Origin: Daphnia pulex
Taxonomy: Eukaryota; Arthropoda; Branchiopoda; Diplostraca; Daphniidae
NCBI RefSeq assembly: GCF_021134715.1
Contig: NC_060027.1
Location: 3,224,001 to 3,288,000, forward strand
Length of the DNA: 64,000 bases
Direction: 5' to 3'
Made by a program: the position numbers and the translations under genes. The notes beneath the pieces are model-generated. The model did not search any database and was not told the DNA's origin. It saw nothing but the letters and a program-made list of their open reading frames with translations. This document shows positions 1-13,612 of this stretch, piece after piece (the first letter of the stretch is position 1; each line of letters starts with the position of its first letter).

Positions 1-1436
1 TCGCAAACATCTCAGAGCAGAAGACAAAGGAAAAGTAAACATTCCTGAAACTGGAGAAGAGTGTGGACTAGGAGATGCAAATTTCGAAATAACCTGCTCA
101 AAAGCTCATTTTGACCAACAAAAATCTACTTTGGAAGATGCGGTTAAGGTCGCTAAAACGGAAATCGAAGAAAAGCGCATACTTTAGGATGACGCGAACT
201 AAGAGGTTAAGAATTTGAAAGCGGACTTCGACCAACAAAAATCCAAATTAAATGAAGAAAAATACGCTTTGCTGGATGCGGTTAAGGTCGCTAAAACGGA
301 AAACGACGTGAATTGTCGACTTTTAGAACAGGCTAACACGAGGCTGACGGAACTGAAAGCGAACTTTGATCAACAAAAATCTATCATCGATAAAGACAAA
401 TCCCTTTTGGTGGATGCGGTTAAGGTTGCTAAATCTGAAACTGAAGAAAAGTGTATACTTTTGGATGAGGCGCAAACATAGTTGACGAATTTGAAAGCGC
501 ACTTCGAAAATCAGAAATCCACCCTTAAACTTAAAATATCCGCACTAATGAATGCGGTAACCCTTGCTAAAGCTGAAACAGAAGAAAAGCACAGACTTTT
601 TAGATGAAGCGAACGTCAAAATTGAAAATTTTAAAGCGCACTTTGACAGCGAAAAATCCATCCTCAATCAAGATAAATCCGCTTTAGATGATGCTGTTAA
701 CTTTGCTAAACTAGAAACCAGAGGCAAATGCAGACTATTAGATGAAGCACAAATCGAGTTGACTAAATTAAGAGCGCGATTTGACAACCAAAAAGCTATT
801 CTCGAACTCGAAAAATCCGCACTAATGAATGCGGTTAACCTCGCTAAAACGGAAACCGACGAAAAGTCCAGACTTTTGGATGGAGCAAAAAACGAGTTAT
901 CCATCTCGAAAGCTCAATGTAATCAAGAAAAATCCGCGGTCATGGAAGTAGACCAAAAGATTCTGGAATTAGAACGATAATTAAACTTGTGCAAAGAAGA
1001 TTTCAAAACTTTGGCGGAACAATCTCACAATAAAAAAGAACTGCTATTGAAATTAACCGATGAGAAAAATGAAGTTGCACAGTCTGCAGCCACTGCCCGA
1101 CAACAAGCTGAAGCTCTTGTCACTGAACAAGCTGCAGCACTGACTGAAGCTCTGAAAACATTGAAACAAGCTGTAAGACGTGCGAAAGAGGAAGCACAAT
1201 CTGATTTGTCAAGACCGGAAGATAAAGAAGATCCGGTTGGAATAAATGAAACTTTAGAGGAATGGTTAGTCAAACATGGTTTGTTAACTAGAGTACCTCC
1301 AAAGACTTGGATCCAATTACTGGAGCACTCTGGGTTTTTGATAGAAGAAAAGGCTTCGCATCTCCGAGAAAAAGCTGATAGTCTCTTCCATCATGATCCT
1401 GAAGCAGGCGACCACGCAAACAACCAGAATTAAGAT
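1..1436 (+). pseudogene. Decayed coiled-coil repeat protein gene, 5' end outside the window
   Basis: The reading frame encodes a Lys/Glu/Ala-rich, heptad-like coiled coil made of repeated units of about 46 residues with a core like FDQQKS...LxDAVKxAKxETEEK...LLDEA. The frame is broken several times: TAG at 185-187, TAA at 200-202, TAG at 479-481, an extra T near 600 that shifts the frame, and TAA at 978-980. Downstream of the last stop, 987-1433 is open and ends in a non-repeat tail with a short helical region (VPPKTWIQLLEHSGFLIEE). Protein similarity continues across each break, which argues for decay of a once-continuous gene; sequencing or assembly errors could explain one or two breaks but hardly five. 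A polyadenylation signal follows at 1547. I do not recognise the family: such coiled coils resemble myosin-tail or golgin-like proteins only in composition. No function is assigned. Confidence 0.6.
103..980 (+). repeat. 138-bp tandem repeat inside the coiled-coil gene
   Basis: The Lys-Ala codon pair that opens each unit (Arg-Ala in one) recurs at 218, 356, 494, 633, 771 and 909, a spacing of 138, 138, 139, 138 and 138 bases. The single 139 is the unit carrying the frameshifting extra base. A shorter, diverged unit starts near 103. The unit codes for 46 residues, so this is an amplified coding repeat and not a satellite. Confidence 0.8.
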
Positions 1437-1546
1437 ACGTTTTGAAACAACCGTAGGGAAGAGATGCTTATTTAAAATGTTTGTGGTCTGAATACTTCCA
1501 GTTTAATCTTCCTGATTAAGCATTAACTGTATACTTTCCATTTTGG

Positions 1547-1552
1547 AATAAA
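1547..1552 (+). terminator. Polyadenylation signal AATAAA of the coiled-coil gene
   Basis: A canonical AATAAA lies 114 bases after the last stop codon of the coiled-coil reading frame and 20 bases before the stop codon of the convergent glutathione transferase gene, so the two 3' ends must overlap or nearly touch. Confidence 0.5.
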
Positions 1553-1571
1553 AAAATTTGTCTTAACTACT

Positions 1572-2696
1572 TTATTTATTGATTTCCATGTCATATTCCG
1601 GATTCCCAGCTAGAAAACTTGTAATAAATTTTGCGTGATTTTCAGGAGAAATGAAACTTTCTTTGACCGCATCGTCTTCTTTCATGGCATCAAACCACTT
1701 TATCTGTTGTTAAAATTATTTTTGTATGATGAAAAATCACTACACACATGCTGTAATGGTCTTTAAAAATTATTTACCAAAGAAGGATAATTTTCCATTT
1801 GAACTTTTAGCATCCCATGGCTCAAAATAGGCAATGAAGGCAATCTCTCCATCCAAGGCCATATCATGTAATCTACAATCCCAGGATTCTGACCTAGAAT
1901 CAAATCATTTTCATGAATTTATTTAAAAATAAAAATTAATAAAAAAAATTCAGCTAAATGAAATCTACCTACCTCCAAAAAATTTTATTTCTCGTTTTGC
2001 TAGGTCATCTTCGAAAATCTGTAAACCCTTGTGGATACCAACAATTGCTCCTTTCCAAGTGGACTCATCATCCAAACTACAGCGGTATAGTTTATATAAG
2101 TTACTATTGACCTAATGATTTGAGAATATGTATCATTTTCAAAGAAAGTATTTGAATAAAAACAATTTTTTAATACCGCATTGAACATTTCAATCAAAAT
2201 CCTGTCTTGTGCCTTGCGAAAAGGATCAGTACTGTTCAGCATTGGTGAACTAGGATACACTTCATCAAGATAGTCGCAAGTGATTAAACTTTCAAATATC
2301 ACTTTCCCATCAAATTCCAAGCAAGGAACTTTGCCAAGTGGATTTCTAGCAAAATACCAATCAGGCTTTGCAACCAAGTTTATATTTACAACCTCATTTC
2401 TGAAAAAAACAAAGACAAATGATGGAATAATTTTTGGGGTATTTACAAAAACATTGGCTTACGGAATTCTTTTGGCAGCTAAAACTAGTCTGGTCCGCTG
2501 AGCATATGGGCAGAATTTCATATTATACAATCGCATCAGACCTGGTGTTACTTCAGGACATTTTGAGCCTATTGTCAATCACAATGAAAATATCACACAA
2601 TGTTGCTGGGATGTCATGTAAAGCAATTAATATCAAGTCAAGGTTACCTGGAGCAAGATGTTTGGTTTCAGAAATAGGAAAAAATACTCCACTCAT
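1572..2696 (-). CDS. GstO: Omega-class glutathione S-transferase (GSTO)
   Basis: The product is a cytosolic omega-class glutathione transferase, a family that carries out thiol transfer, dehydroascorbate and methylarsonate reduction and, in insects, pteridine pigment synthesis. Six exons read leftwards: 2696-2648, 2568-2463, 2399-2177, 2111-1973, 1893-1778 and 1703-1572. They total 765 bases, 254 residues, close to the usual 240-250. All five introns are GT..AG, 63-79 bases. The start begins MSG with the omega-type KHLAPGS leader. The active-site cysteine is in FCPYAQR (about Cys36), as expected for omega and not for Ser/Tyr-type classes. The thioredoxin-like domain (about 27-100) includes [19 protein letters not shown], the glutathione-binding VP..E(S/D)S region. 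The helical domain contains [14 protein letters not shown], strongly typical of the class. No lesions are seen. Confident of family; orthology within omega paralogues is not resolved. Confidence 0.95.
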
Positions 2697-3217
2697 GTTG
2701 TTGTTTGATCTAAACCAAGTTTTCGAACACAGAAAGATTTCAGATTTCTCTACCGCCCTCTTCGCGAACGTTCTAAGAATGGACATGAAACTTTAGCTGA
2801 TAAGTAAGTTGTAAAGGCTATAAAGGCCGATTGTTTATTGATATTGGACTGCGCAATTTAGCTTTCTTTTAAATTCAGCCCGCCAGAGCAATACTACCGC
2901 TACCGGTACCTGAAGCTGCCTGAAGCATCCTGAAGCTGTCTGCTACTGCTTTAAATGTGGAAAAAGGTCACGATTACCTAAAAAGTAAAATATAAAAATA
3001 TAACATAAATAATAATCGGAATTTTAAAAACCAATCCGTATATTTTAAACTAAGAATGATACTATTTCAAAATAACTTTATGACATTTCTTCTTTTGATT
3101 TGGCAACTATGAGGGAAAGGAAGAGAAGAAGAAGGACATAAAGATATCCGACAACATCTAAGTTCGGTCCTTCATTTGGAAGCGTTTGTTCCAAGGGACT
3201 TGCCAAGGCACTTCACC

Positions 3218-4429
3218 ATGTCGTAAGTTATCGTTTTTAACGTAAAACATCTTTTAATTTTAAACTATTGTTTATTGTTGGTTGGATTAAGCGTTGAAGT
3301 AGCTGTTGGCAAACTATTGTATTATGTTAAAAGTCAAAATCCTGTGCTATTTAAAAAATTCATTAAAAGTCAACACGGTCGACATTTGGTTTCTCTGCAT
3401 GGAATGGCGTGTTCGGTTTTCAATATGTTTGCATTCATTTATATTTTTTGCACAGGTCCAAGGTATCTCGTGATACGCTGTACGAGGCTGTCAACAACAT
3501 GTTGTCGCAGTCTAAAGAGAAGAAGAGGAAGTTTACCGAGACTGTTGAAATTCAATTTGGTCTCAAGAACTACGATCCCCAAAAGGATAAGCGTTTCTCC
3601 GGAACCGTCAAGTAAGAACTACAAACCCACATTGTTGGGGAGTTGGACTTTAGTCTGACGATGACCCTCACCCAGGGTCATTTTAAATATGTGGGGAGGA
3701 ATTTTGACGCAAGTCAATTTTCCAAACATTATGCAAGGTTTTATGCCTTGTGGTTGGTATTTGGAATGGCTTGGGTTTTAGTATAAGGTAGAGTCAAATT
3801 GTTAATTGTCATATCTCTTCAGGCTTAAGCACATCCCCAGGCCTGCTATGAAAGTATGCATCTTGGGAGACCAGCAGCATTGTGATGAGGCCAATGCCAA
3901 CAACCTTCCTTGCATGGATGCTGAGGCTTTGAAGAAGCTTAACAAGAACAAGAAGCTTGTAAAGCAATTGGGTAGGTTTTGATACCTTTTTCAAGTGAAG
4001 CGTAACTAATCCATCACTTTCTTCATACAGCCAAGAAATATGATGCTTTCCTCGCCAGCGAGGCCCTTATCAAGCAGATTCCTCGTTTGTTGGGCCCTGG
4101 CTTGAACAAGGCTGGCAAGTTCCCTGGTCCTCTCACCCACTCTGATTCTATGGTTCAGAAGGTGGAAGAAGTCAAGGGCACCATCAAGTTCCAGATGAAG
4201 AAGGTATGTTGGTACAACTAGTAGATTTTCGACACGAACTAAACGTATCCATGTATAGGTCTTGTGTCTCTGCGTTGCTGTCGGACACGTCACCATGTCT
4301 GCTGACGATTTGGCCCAAAACATCCATTTGTCCATCAACTTCTTGGTTTCGCTGCTCAAGAAACACTGGCAGAACGTTCGTTCCATTCACATCAAGACCA
4401 CCATGGGAGTTCCTCAGCGCTTGTACTAG
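3218..4429 (+). CDS. RpL10Ab: Large-subunit ribosomal protein L10a (uL1 family)
   Basis: This is a component of the 60S ribosomal subunit at the L1 stalk. Five exons join in frame: 3218-3222, 3456-3611, 3823-3971, 4031-4203 and 4259-4429, giving 654 bases and 217 residues, exactly the family length. The first exon holds only ATG plus two bases, a common design in ribosomal protein genes that puts an intron next to the start codon. The protein opens [18 protein letters not shown] and contains [19 protein letters not shown], the lysine-rich [18 protein letters not shown] stretch, [13 protein letters not shown] and the C-terminal [12 protein letters not shown], all typical of eukaryotic L10a. 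A short pyrimidine run (TCCTTC, about 3168) in the leader could be the terminal oligopyrimidine start site of ribosomal protein mRNAs, but the exact start is an inference. The 5' neighbour is the divergent GSTO gene; the 3' neighbour TBL1XR1 is convergent. Confidence 0.97.
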
Positions 4430-4455
4430 TTGTACCACGCATGTGATTGTTTGCA

Positions 4456-4461
4456 AATAAA
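4456..4461 (+). terminator. Polyadenylation signal of RpL10Ab
   Basis: AATAAA lies 27 bases after the TAG stop, giving a very short 3' UTR, as is usual for ribosomal protein mRNAs. Confidence 0.6.
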
Positions 4462-4620
4462 CGTGAACAATTCGCGAAAGAAACTTTTGTTGTTTAAATG
4501 TCTTTAAAGTTAAATAATAAGATAAAAATAATTCATTAAAATATTTGAAAATAATTGTTTAATTTATAGAAATTAAAACCTTAAATAAACCTTCAAATTT
4601 ATCCATATAAATTGAAATTT

Positions 4621-4626
4621 TTTATT
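4621..4626 (-). terminator. Polyadenylation signal of TBL1XR1
   Basis: The plus-strand TTTATT reads AATAAA on the minus strand, about 100 bases after the TBL1XR1 stop codon. It is the first good signal downstream and lies about 160 bases from the RpL10Ab signal of the convergent gene. Confidence 0.5.
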
Positions 4627-4726
4627 TTGTTTTTCCTTAAATGATACAAATGATGTAATGAACCTTAAAGATAATAAGAATCATGAAACAACTGGAATTG
4701 CAGAAAATGTTGAAGCGTTGAATTAT

Positions 4727-6862
<2,136 letters not shown>

Positions 6863-7165
6863 TTTTTAAAACACAAACATAGTAGAGAAAAATTACTAAG
6901 TTATTTATCAAAGCGATTCTTTTTTCGCTTTTTTTTTGCAAGCTTGCAGGACTCGGCTTGAGGTTGCGCTAAAGAGCTTCTCCGAGAATCCTTCAAAGTC
7001 ACCGTTAGCTAACGCCATCTATGACCAGAAAACCAAAATTGGATAGAAAAATAGTAACCGTAACCCGTAACAACCGATTTCAAGCACAATCACAAACACA
7101 CGTTAAAAAGAAAAAACAAATTTACCACTTTCAAGTGTAACGCTACAAGCTACAAACGTGTAAGC
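6863..7165. promoter_or_regulatory. Bidirectional promoter interval between TBL1XR1 and IFT80
   Basis: Only 303 bases separate the two start codons of the divergent genes, so both 5' UTRs and core promoters must sit here. I see no TATA box placed for either gene. A T-rich run near 6920 and a CACAAACACACG stretch near 7090 are the only compositional features. Sharing of elements is inferred from spacing. Confidence 0.6.
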
Positions 7166-10100
7166 ATGCACTTACACGACAGAGCAGCCATATCGTCCGT
7201 TCTCCCGGAAAATATTTTGTTCATCGAATGGAATTCTCAAATCGAATACTTCACGTACAGGTTGGTATAGTAAAGCACCAAATCGGTCGTTTAATTTAAC
7301 CTAACAATTAAATTAATTGTTTTCTCCTGTCAAACGCGTTAGTGATGATCTGAAAATACACTCGTGGGATGGCTCCGCCAAGGACAGTTCAGCCAAGACG
7401 ATCACGCTGAATAAAGGCACTCACATTTTGGATATAGACTGCATGAATATCAGTCAGCAGAGCATCGACCAACGCAAAAGATCCAGTGAAATGTTTGCCA
7501 TTGGAACATCAGATGGTAACAAGCTATTTTCCCCAATTATTTCATTTAAAAAAAAATTATTCGAACGTTTTTCTCCACAGGAAAATGTTACATAATGCAC
7601 AAGTCGGGCCGAACGGAGAGGGTTATTGATGCTCACAAAGGAGCAGTCATGAATGCCAAATGGAATCACGATGGCACAAGCTTACTGACATCAGGCGAAG
7701 ATGGCCAACTCAAGATATGGTCCAGAAGTGGAATGCTGAGGAGTACGCACACACAAGCGGATTCGCCCATCTACTCGGCTGTCTGGTCCCCATTCTCTAC
7801 CGGTGTTCTCTACTCTTCCGGCAAACTGATGACCATCCAGTCCTTTGCAACCACCAGTAAGGTCAGATAAACATTTAGCGTATATCTCAACGAATAACTT
7901 GCCAAGAATTTGTTGTAATTTTCAAAACTAAATCACGATGAAATAACTGTACTAGACTCTGCAGTGGAAAGCCCACGACAGCGTTGTCCTAGTGGTGGCC
8001 TGGAGTTCGATATCGCATTTAATCGCTAGCGGTAGTGAAGATTGCCACTTTAAGATTTGGGATCCCGTGGGCCAGCTGTTGTTCAACAGCGACCCTCGAC
8101 TCCATCCCATCACGTCGATCGCCTGGTCGCCAGACGGAGCCTTCTGCGCTTTCACGACATTTTCATCCGTCTGCGTCTCATCCGCTTACGGGGTATCTAA
8201 ATCTTTCCGCCTATTATGCCTTTTAATTACTCACATGAAATGTTTGATTGACACACAGAGCGATATTCTCGAGGGCTCTATGGAGGGCGATGGAATTTCG
8301 AGCGTCTGTTGGTCACCGGAAGGATCCCAGTTGGTGGTGGGGAATTCGACTGGAAGAATCCAAATATCTCATCTGGTCAAAGGGTGTGTATATACGCAAA
8401 GTAAAAAATAAAAATAATCCATGCTCCGCTATAATCCATCATTTTCCGATTCGAGTTTTTGTTGGGGGGATTTTTAAAAACTTGACAGATTAATGAATGT
8501 TGAATGAAAATCCCATAGGGGGCTGACTTGGGGAAACTATCACGTGACCAAGATGGCTCCCAACACTCTGGAATTGCGTGATCATTTCAACGAGACGGTC
8601 GAGCTGCTCGAATTCAGAGACGACGTCCTCCTCTGGTCCTTCAACTACGGCCATTTCCTGGTGGCCAGCCAGACGCATTGCCTCATCCACAAAGAGAACG
8701 GCTGGAACAGTCCCATCACCGTCGAATTGCGGGACAAGTGTCCGCAGTTCATCAAACAAACGGAAAAGTAAATTAAAAAAAAAAATTTAATCAAATTGAA
8801 TGAAACGACATGATTCATTGGCTCAGATATTTCCTGATAATGGATTGCGGCATCCTATACGTCTTCTCGTACGACGGAGCCCTGCAGGGAACGCCCAGGA
8901 TCTCCAATCAGCGGCTGACGATGCTGACGGCCGATCACGTCACGGCCGCCAAAGAGGTGATAGCCGCCCGTAGTCCCAGCGACGGCAAATCGATCCACTG
9001 CTGTCACTACCGCACCGGCAAGCCCGTCTACGGCGACAAGCCGCTGGCCCACAGCGGAGGACAAGTGACCAAGCTGGAACTGGATCCCGGCTCACCGTCG
9101 GGGGATCAGCTGTTGGCGTTCACGGACACGGCCCGCGACCTTCACCTGCTTTCATTATCGTCGGGCCTCAACCGAGTCCGTTCTTCTCTCAAAATTGGTA
9201 GTTGAACGATTATACGAGTGATCAATCACCAGCAGCAGCCAACCCTGACCCAACCGAGTTCGCCGTTTTATTCTTCCGACTGATGTATAACTGTTTTTCC
9301 TTCTTTTCTTTTCTTTTTTGGCAGCTGGAGGTGTGACGTCGTTCGCCTGGAATTGCGATTGTTCCATGCTGGTTATGGTTAGAGAAGAGGAACTGTGTGT
9401 GGTGCCTTACCCGCCGGCCGTGCCCAACGATCCAGCATTACTCGAAAAGTTCACCATTCGTCAAAACATCCGGTACGTGTCAGTTGGTCCAAACCAAAAA
9501 CCAAATATCTCGCAAATTTTAAAATGAATTCGAATTTTAAATCAGAGAATACGGAAAGCACGTTACGATCGAGAGCTTTACCGGACACCAGGTGACGCTG
9601 CAGCGTGGCGATGGGCTCACCTTTCCCGTCTACCTGTCGCCTTATCCGTCCAAGTTGCAGCAATTCGTGTCCAACGGCCAATGGGATAGCGCCCAGCGAC
9701 TCTGCAGTTCCATCAAGGTAGTATATTTTTCCTAACGACAGATTGATGCCCAGTATCTAATATTCTAACACGTTGATACTTTGTCTTTTTGTACGCACGG
9801 ATGAAGATGGAAATTCTGTGGGTCTGCCTGGCGGCCATGGCCGTGCATTATAAGCAGTTGGACGCCGCCCAGGTAGCTTTCGCAGCCCTTCGTGAGACGG
9901 ATAAGATCCTCTACGTCGACGCTATCAAAGTAAAACATAGATTTGCGTGCTGCTTCTTCTCTTTCCCATTCACTCAAGTTGTAAAACGATTTTTCTTTTT
10001 TTCTTTTTCGAACCGTCTAGAAGATGAACAACGTGGCCATGATCAAGGCGGAGACGGCCCTCCTGCAGAACGGACGGACTGAAGCTGAAACTATCCTGCT

Positions 10101-10600
10101 CCAGGCTGGACTGCCTCTCAAAGCCATCATGTTGAATTTGCAGCTGTTCCAGTTCGAAAAGTGGGCCACTCCTCAGTTTTTTTATATTCTAATTTGCGCA
10201 ACATCCGACTTTTTTTTTAATTGAACAAAAAACAAAAAAATCTTTTTCTTTTATCCAATTGGGCAGAGCTTTAGAGCTGGCGGTCAAGCACGATTCCAAC
10301 ATCGACGTGGTGGTCGCCTATCGGCGCAAATACCTGGAGCAATTCAGCTGGACCGAGACCATTCCCCGCTTCATCGAATACGCCAAGAAAGTAATATACG
10401 CGCACATACTACTACACTACTCGAAAATCATTAGATCGGATTATACAATTAATGATTCAATAACCCGGATATTATTACGTTACTATACTATTCTTATATA
10501 GCTGATGGGCAGACTGAATCTTACAAGATTTCTTTTGGGTCTCTGGCAATAGGTCGACATAGACTGGGATGCCATTGAAGAAAAGCTCATGGACGAATGA
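7166..10600 (+). CDS. IFT80: Intraflagellar transport protein IFT80 (IFT-B complex)
   Basis: A WD40 protein of the IFT-B train, needed for anterograde transport and cilium assembly. In arthropods cilia are confined mainly to sensory neurons and sperm. Thirteen exons join in frame: 7166-7260, 7343-7515, 7581-7861, 7956-8192, 8259-8383, 8519-8767, 8827-9197, 9325-9472, 9546-9717, 9807-9929, 10021-10160, 10267-10390 and 10553-10600. They total 2286 bases, 761 residues (human about 777). Diagnostic blocks are SDGKCYIMHKSGRTERVIDA, GEDGQLKIWSRSGMLRST, QWKAHDSVVLVVAWSS, GSEDCHFKIWDPVGQLL and HPITSIAWSPDG in the two beta-propellers, then the helical C-terminal part with WVCLAAMAVHYKQLDAAQVA, ILLQAGLPLKAIMLNLQL and EKALELAVKHDSNIDVVVAY. 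The end VDIDWDAIEEKLMDE lacks the longer basic tail of vertebrates. The start is the first Met of the open frame; its N terminus is a few residues shorter than in human, so an upstream start cannot be ruled out. Confidence 0.95.
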
Positions 10601-11425
10601 TGATGATGATGACCCTGGCAGAGTGTAGAAATAATTCCACCACCACCAAGATTTACATACCAACTTGACTCTGCTGATGCCACTGCCCGTTGATGGAGCG
10701 TTGCATGCGCCAAAAGAATAGACAAACCACGCAGGCTCATTTTCTGACGAGTCACGAGTATTTACATGCAACAATACAAACGTTTGTGTGTGTGTGTAGT
10801 TTCTCCTACAACACAGAACCCAACATTTCCCGCAGCTCGTGCTTTCAATTCATCGGCGTCGTTTATATGAAGACATTTCACAAAAGAGCTAGACGGCCTC
10901 CGTGCGGTCGCCAGTGACCCACAAACAAAAATCGGAGAGAAAACGACCCTTGACAAACAAATACCTAGTTCCAGAGTTTAAACGAATTGAAGAAAACACT
11001 AAATATGTGTAGCCACAAAGAGAATCGTTAAATCAACCATATTAACTAGCTTTCATACGTACGATAAGTAAGCGCAATTAGATACTTCCTTACAACCGCT
11101 TTGACCTTAAGAGTTGAACCGCGTCTACTCATATGTTAGACATCGCTGCCTTCTTGGACGGCAGAGCAAAAAGGAAGAAAACAGAAACGTGAGCTTTCAG
11201 CTTAGTAAAGTGCACAGACAGACGAAGAAAAGCCAAAAACAACACACGTATAAATAGTCAACAATGACCGACGGAGCCGTTTTTAATAAACGGCGGAAAA
11301 GCCAAGCTCGCGCAAACACGCACAAAAACAAACGAAAATCATCAGAATCGTTTTCGGTTTGAGTAGATTTAGCTTTACCCAAACTTTTAAAATAGCCAAT
11401 TCGGAATCTTTTTGGATTTCTGCCA

Positions 11426-11449
11426 ACACACACACACACAGAGAGAGAG
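11426..11449. repeat. Compound (CA)n(GA)n microsatellite
   Basis: Seven or more CA steps run directly into GA steps. Confidence 0.85.
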
Positions 11450-13045
11450 CTCACAGCACCATAACCGTATATAGCACATACACATCTTTTTGACTTGGTG
11501 AATGGTGATGCTGTGTTGCGGTGTTATAAAAGTGTGTGCGCTAGCAGCTATATAATGTCGGCCGTGTCTGCTGGACCATCGACTTTATTTCGTTGGGGAC
11601 CTTGACCGGCCAAGAGTTATAGAGTAGAGATGGCCAGCTAAGACATTGTTTATTGCGCTGCGATTGCAATCGCGATTTATCTTCGGCTGGAGGAGCAGAT
11701 GATGCGCGTCCATAGTAAGCGCAATCAATTTAACCGATAAGAGAAAATTACATCTTCGCCGATGTGGTGATATCTCCAACGGGGGTTGGTCGAGTGGTCA
11801 AAACCGGACAAAACGGATCTTGTAATTTTAATGGATTTCGGTCCATATGTTGCTTTGAATAAATTAGAAGAATAGCCAAAAACTATTTGAATTAATTTTC
11901 TCGGTACGATATTGATTTTGAAAAATGTTGGCTGTTGAAAGAAAAATATATCTAGGTCGTTATAAGATTGATGATTCTTATTTATTCCTTGGGAAAACAA
12001 AATAAAAATGTTTTTCAAATTTATGGAAAAGGCTTGTCTTTTTGTTTTATTTCTTTCCGGGGAAGTTGCGTATTCTCTTGTTTATGAACGCTGTAAGCTA
12101 GCTAGAGTAGAGACTGTAAAGGATATTATAAGGATCCCATCGCATAACGGAGCGATGGATCTCTCGTTAAGATTATTCGAATATCAGAAAATCGGCGCGG
12201 CGTGTCGAATTTGATTCATTCATCGAATGTGCCGCGATATAGTATCGACCCACAGGAAGAGAACACACACATATGGATATAATATATGCGGGTGAATATC
12301 GAAGCCAGCCAAAAGGTCTCTCACATGATTTATGCGGCTATAATGTACTATACGCAGCGCTGTATAGATTTCCCCCCTCCGTATTCAATTCCTTTTGGGT
12401 GTTCCTTTTTGGCCTCAATTATATCCGCCACAAAACTATCCGAGGGGGAAACAACAAAAATATAGTTATAAATAGAAATGTCTCATCCATGCATAGATTT
12501 CGACTTCCCAGCCCCTTGATTCTTAATTAAGCGGTGGGAGAAGATTCTTATAAGATCAAATGCTGTCGTACATTTTTTTATGCATCATTTCATCCAATGG
12601 GGTTGAACACAAAAAAAAATGAAAAAGGTAGGTCTTTTATTTTTTTCCTTATTAGACGTGAGTGCCGTTAGATCTTTTATTATTCAGGGGTGCGCGGGAA
12701 AAAAAAGAAATGAATCTCTACACGCCGTAGGTGTCAAAGAGTGTAGACGTCAGCAGCAGCAGAAATAATTGAAGTTTTAACAAAAGGGGAAAGAAAAATT
12801 TGTTGAAAAGAAAAAAAGACCATCGCTTTTTTAAAAAAAAATGTTGAACAACAAAACATACGGACGGCCGGCGTCCGGCGTGACTGCGGTAGGTAAAAGA
12901 AAAAGAGTCAAAAGAGAATCTTCACTGTTGGGCGCGCTCATCATCAATTTTTCGGTGCTTCTTTTTGATGTACTACTATATACTACCCCATACAGCTGGC
13001 GGGGTTTTTCTATATGCCTGGACCCTAGTAGTGGTCCGGCCTCAT

Positions 13046-13071
13046 GTTGTTGTTGTTGCTGCTGCTGCTGC
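13046..13071. repeat. (GTT)n(GCT)n triplet repeat
   Basis: Consecutive GTT units pass into GCT units; no coding frame around it looks conserved. Confidence 0.8.
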
Positions 13072-13127
13072 TCCAATCACGGTAATAATAGACCGCCTTC
13101 AATCGAGTCGATTTAGATTTGAACGTA

Positions 13128-13143
13128 GTACGTACGTACGTAC
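13128..13143. repeat. (GTAC)n self-complementary repeat
   Basis: Four GTAC units; each unit is its own reverse complement, so the tract can extrude as a small cruciform. Confidence 0.8.
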
Positions 13144-13612
13144 AACCCAACCAGCAAGTCCCCTTGATGTATTTTTAATGAGCGCGTTATGTTTTCTTTT
13201 CATTCAAAGAAAAAAAAAAAAGGCTATTCCGCGTTCTGTAAGGAGCGAATTAGCGCGACTGACCCACTGGGTCCGTCTCTGTTTGCGTTTGTCTGCGGAA
13301 ACCAGAGAATGCTGTGATATCCGCTTATCCGCTTGTCCGCTTTATCGTAATTCAAAGATTTAGCGAATTGGGATTGTTTAACATAAGACAAGAGTTGCGA
13401 AGTACAAAAACAGGCCTAATGTAGTTCGTTCCACAAATGAGTTGTTTAATGAAGCTCTAATTGAGTCAACACAAACGGCAAGAAAAAACAAAGTTCCAGT
13501 CAAATATGGCCTAGCTCAGGACTAATCGTACACCGTAGACCGTACTATGTAACGCCTGATAACCAACCCCACCAAACGATGAAAAGGAAGAAAAAAGATA
13601 AATTGTTCCTAC

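Larger units (their letters stand above)
10601..13379. other. IFT80 3' UTR and gene-poor sequence
   Basis: The IFT80 3' UTR begins here; the first canonical AATAAA is at 11286-11291, so the UTR is either about 700 bases or uses a variant signal nearer the stop. The rest is AT-rich with a CA/GA microsatellite (11426-11449), a GTT/GCT run (13046-13071) and an ACGT-step repeat (13128-13143). Open frames here are short and of biased composition. I see no conserved gene. Confidence 0.5.

Noticed and set aside
2885..2945. Repeated CTGAAGC(T/A) motif with GGTACC palindrome, reminiscent of miR-275
   Set aside because: It is better explained as a short imperfect repeat of CCTGAAGCTG; the pairing needed for a precursor is absent.
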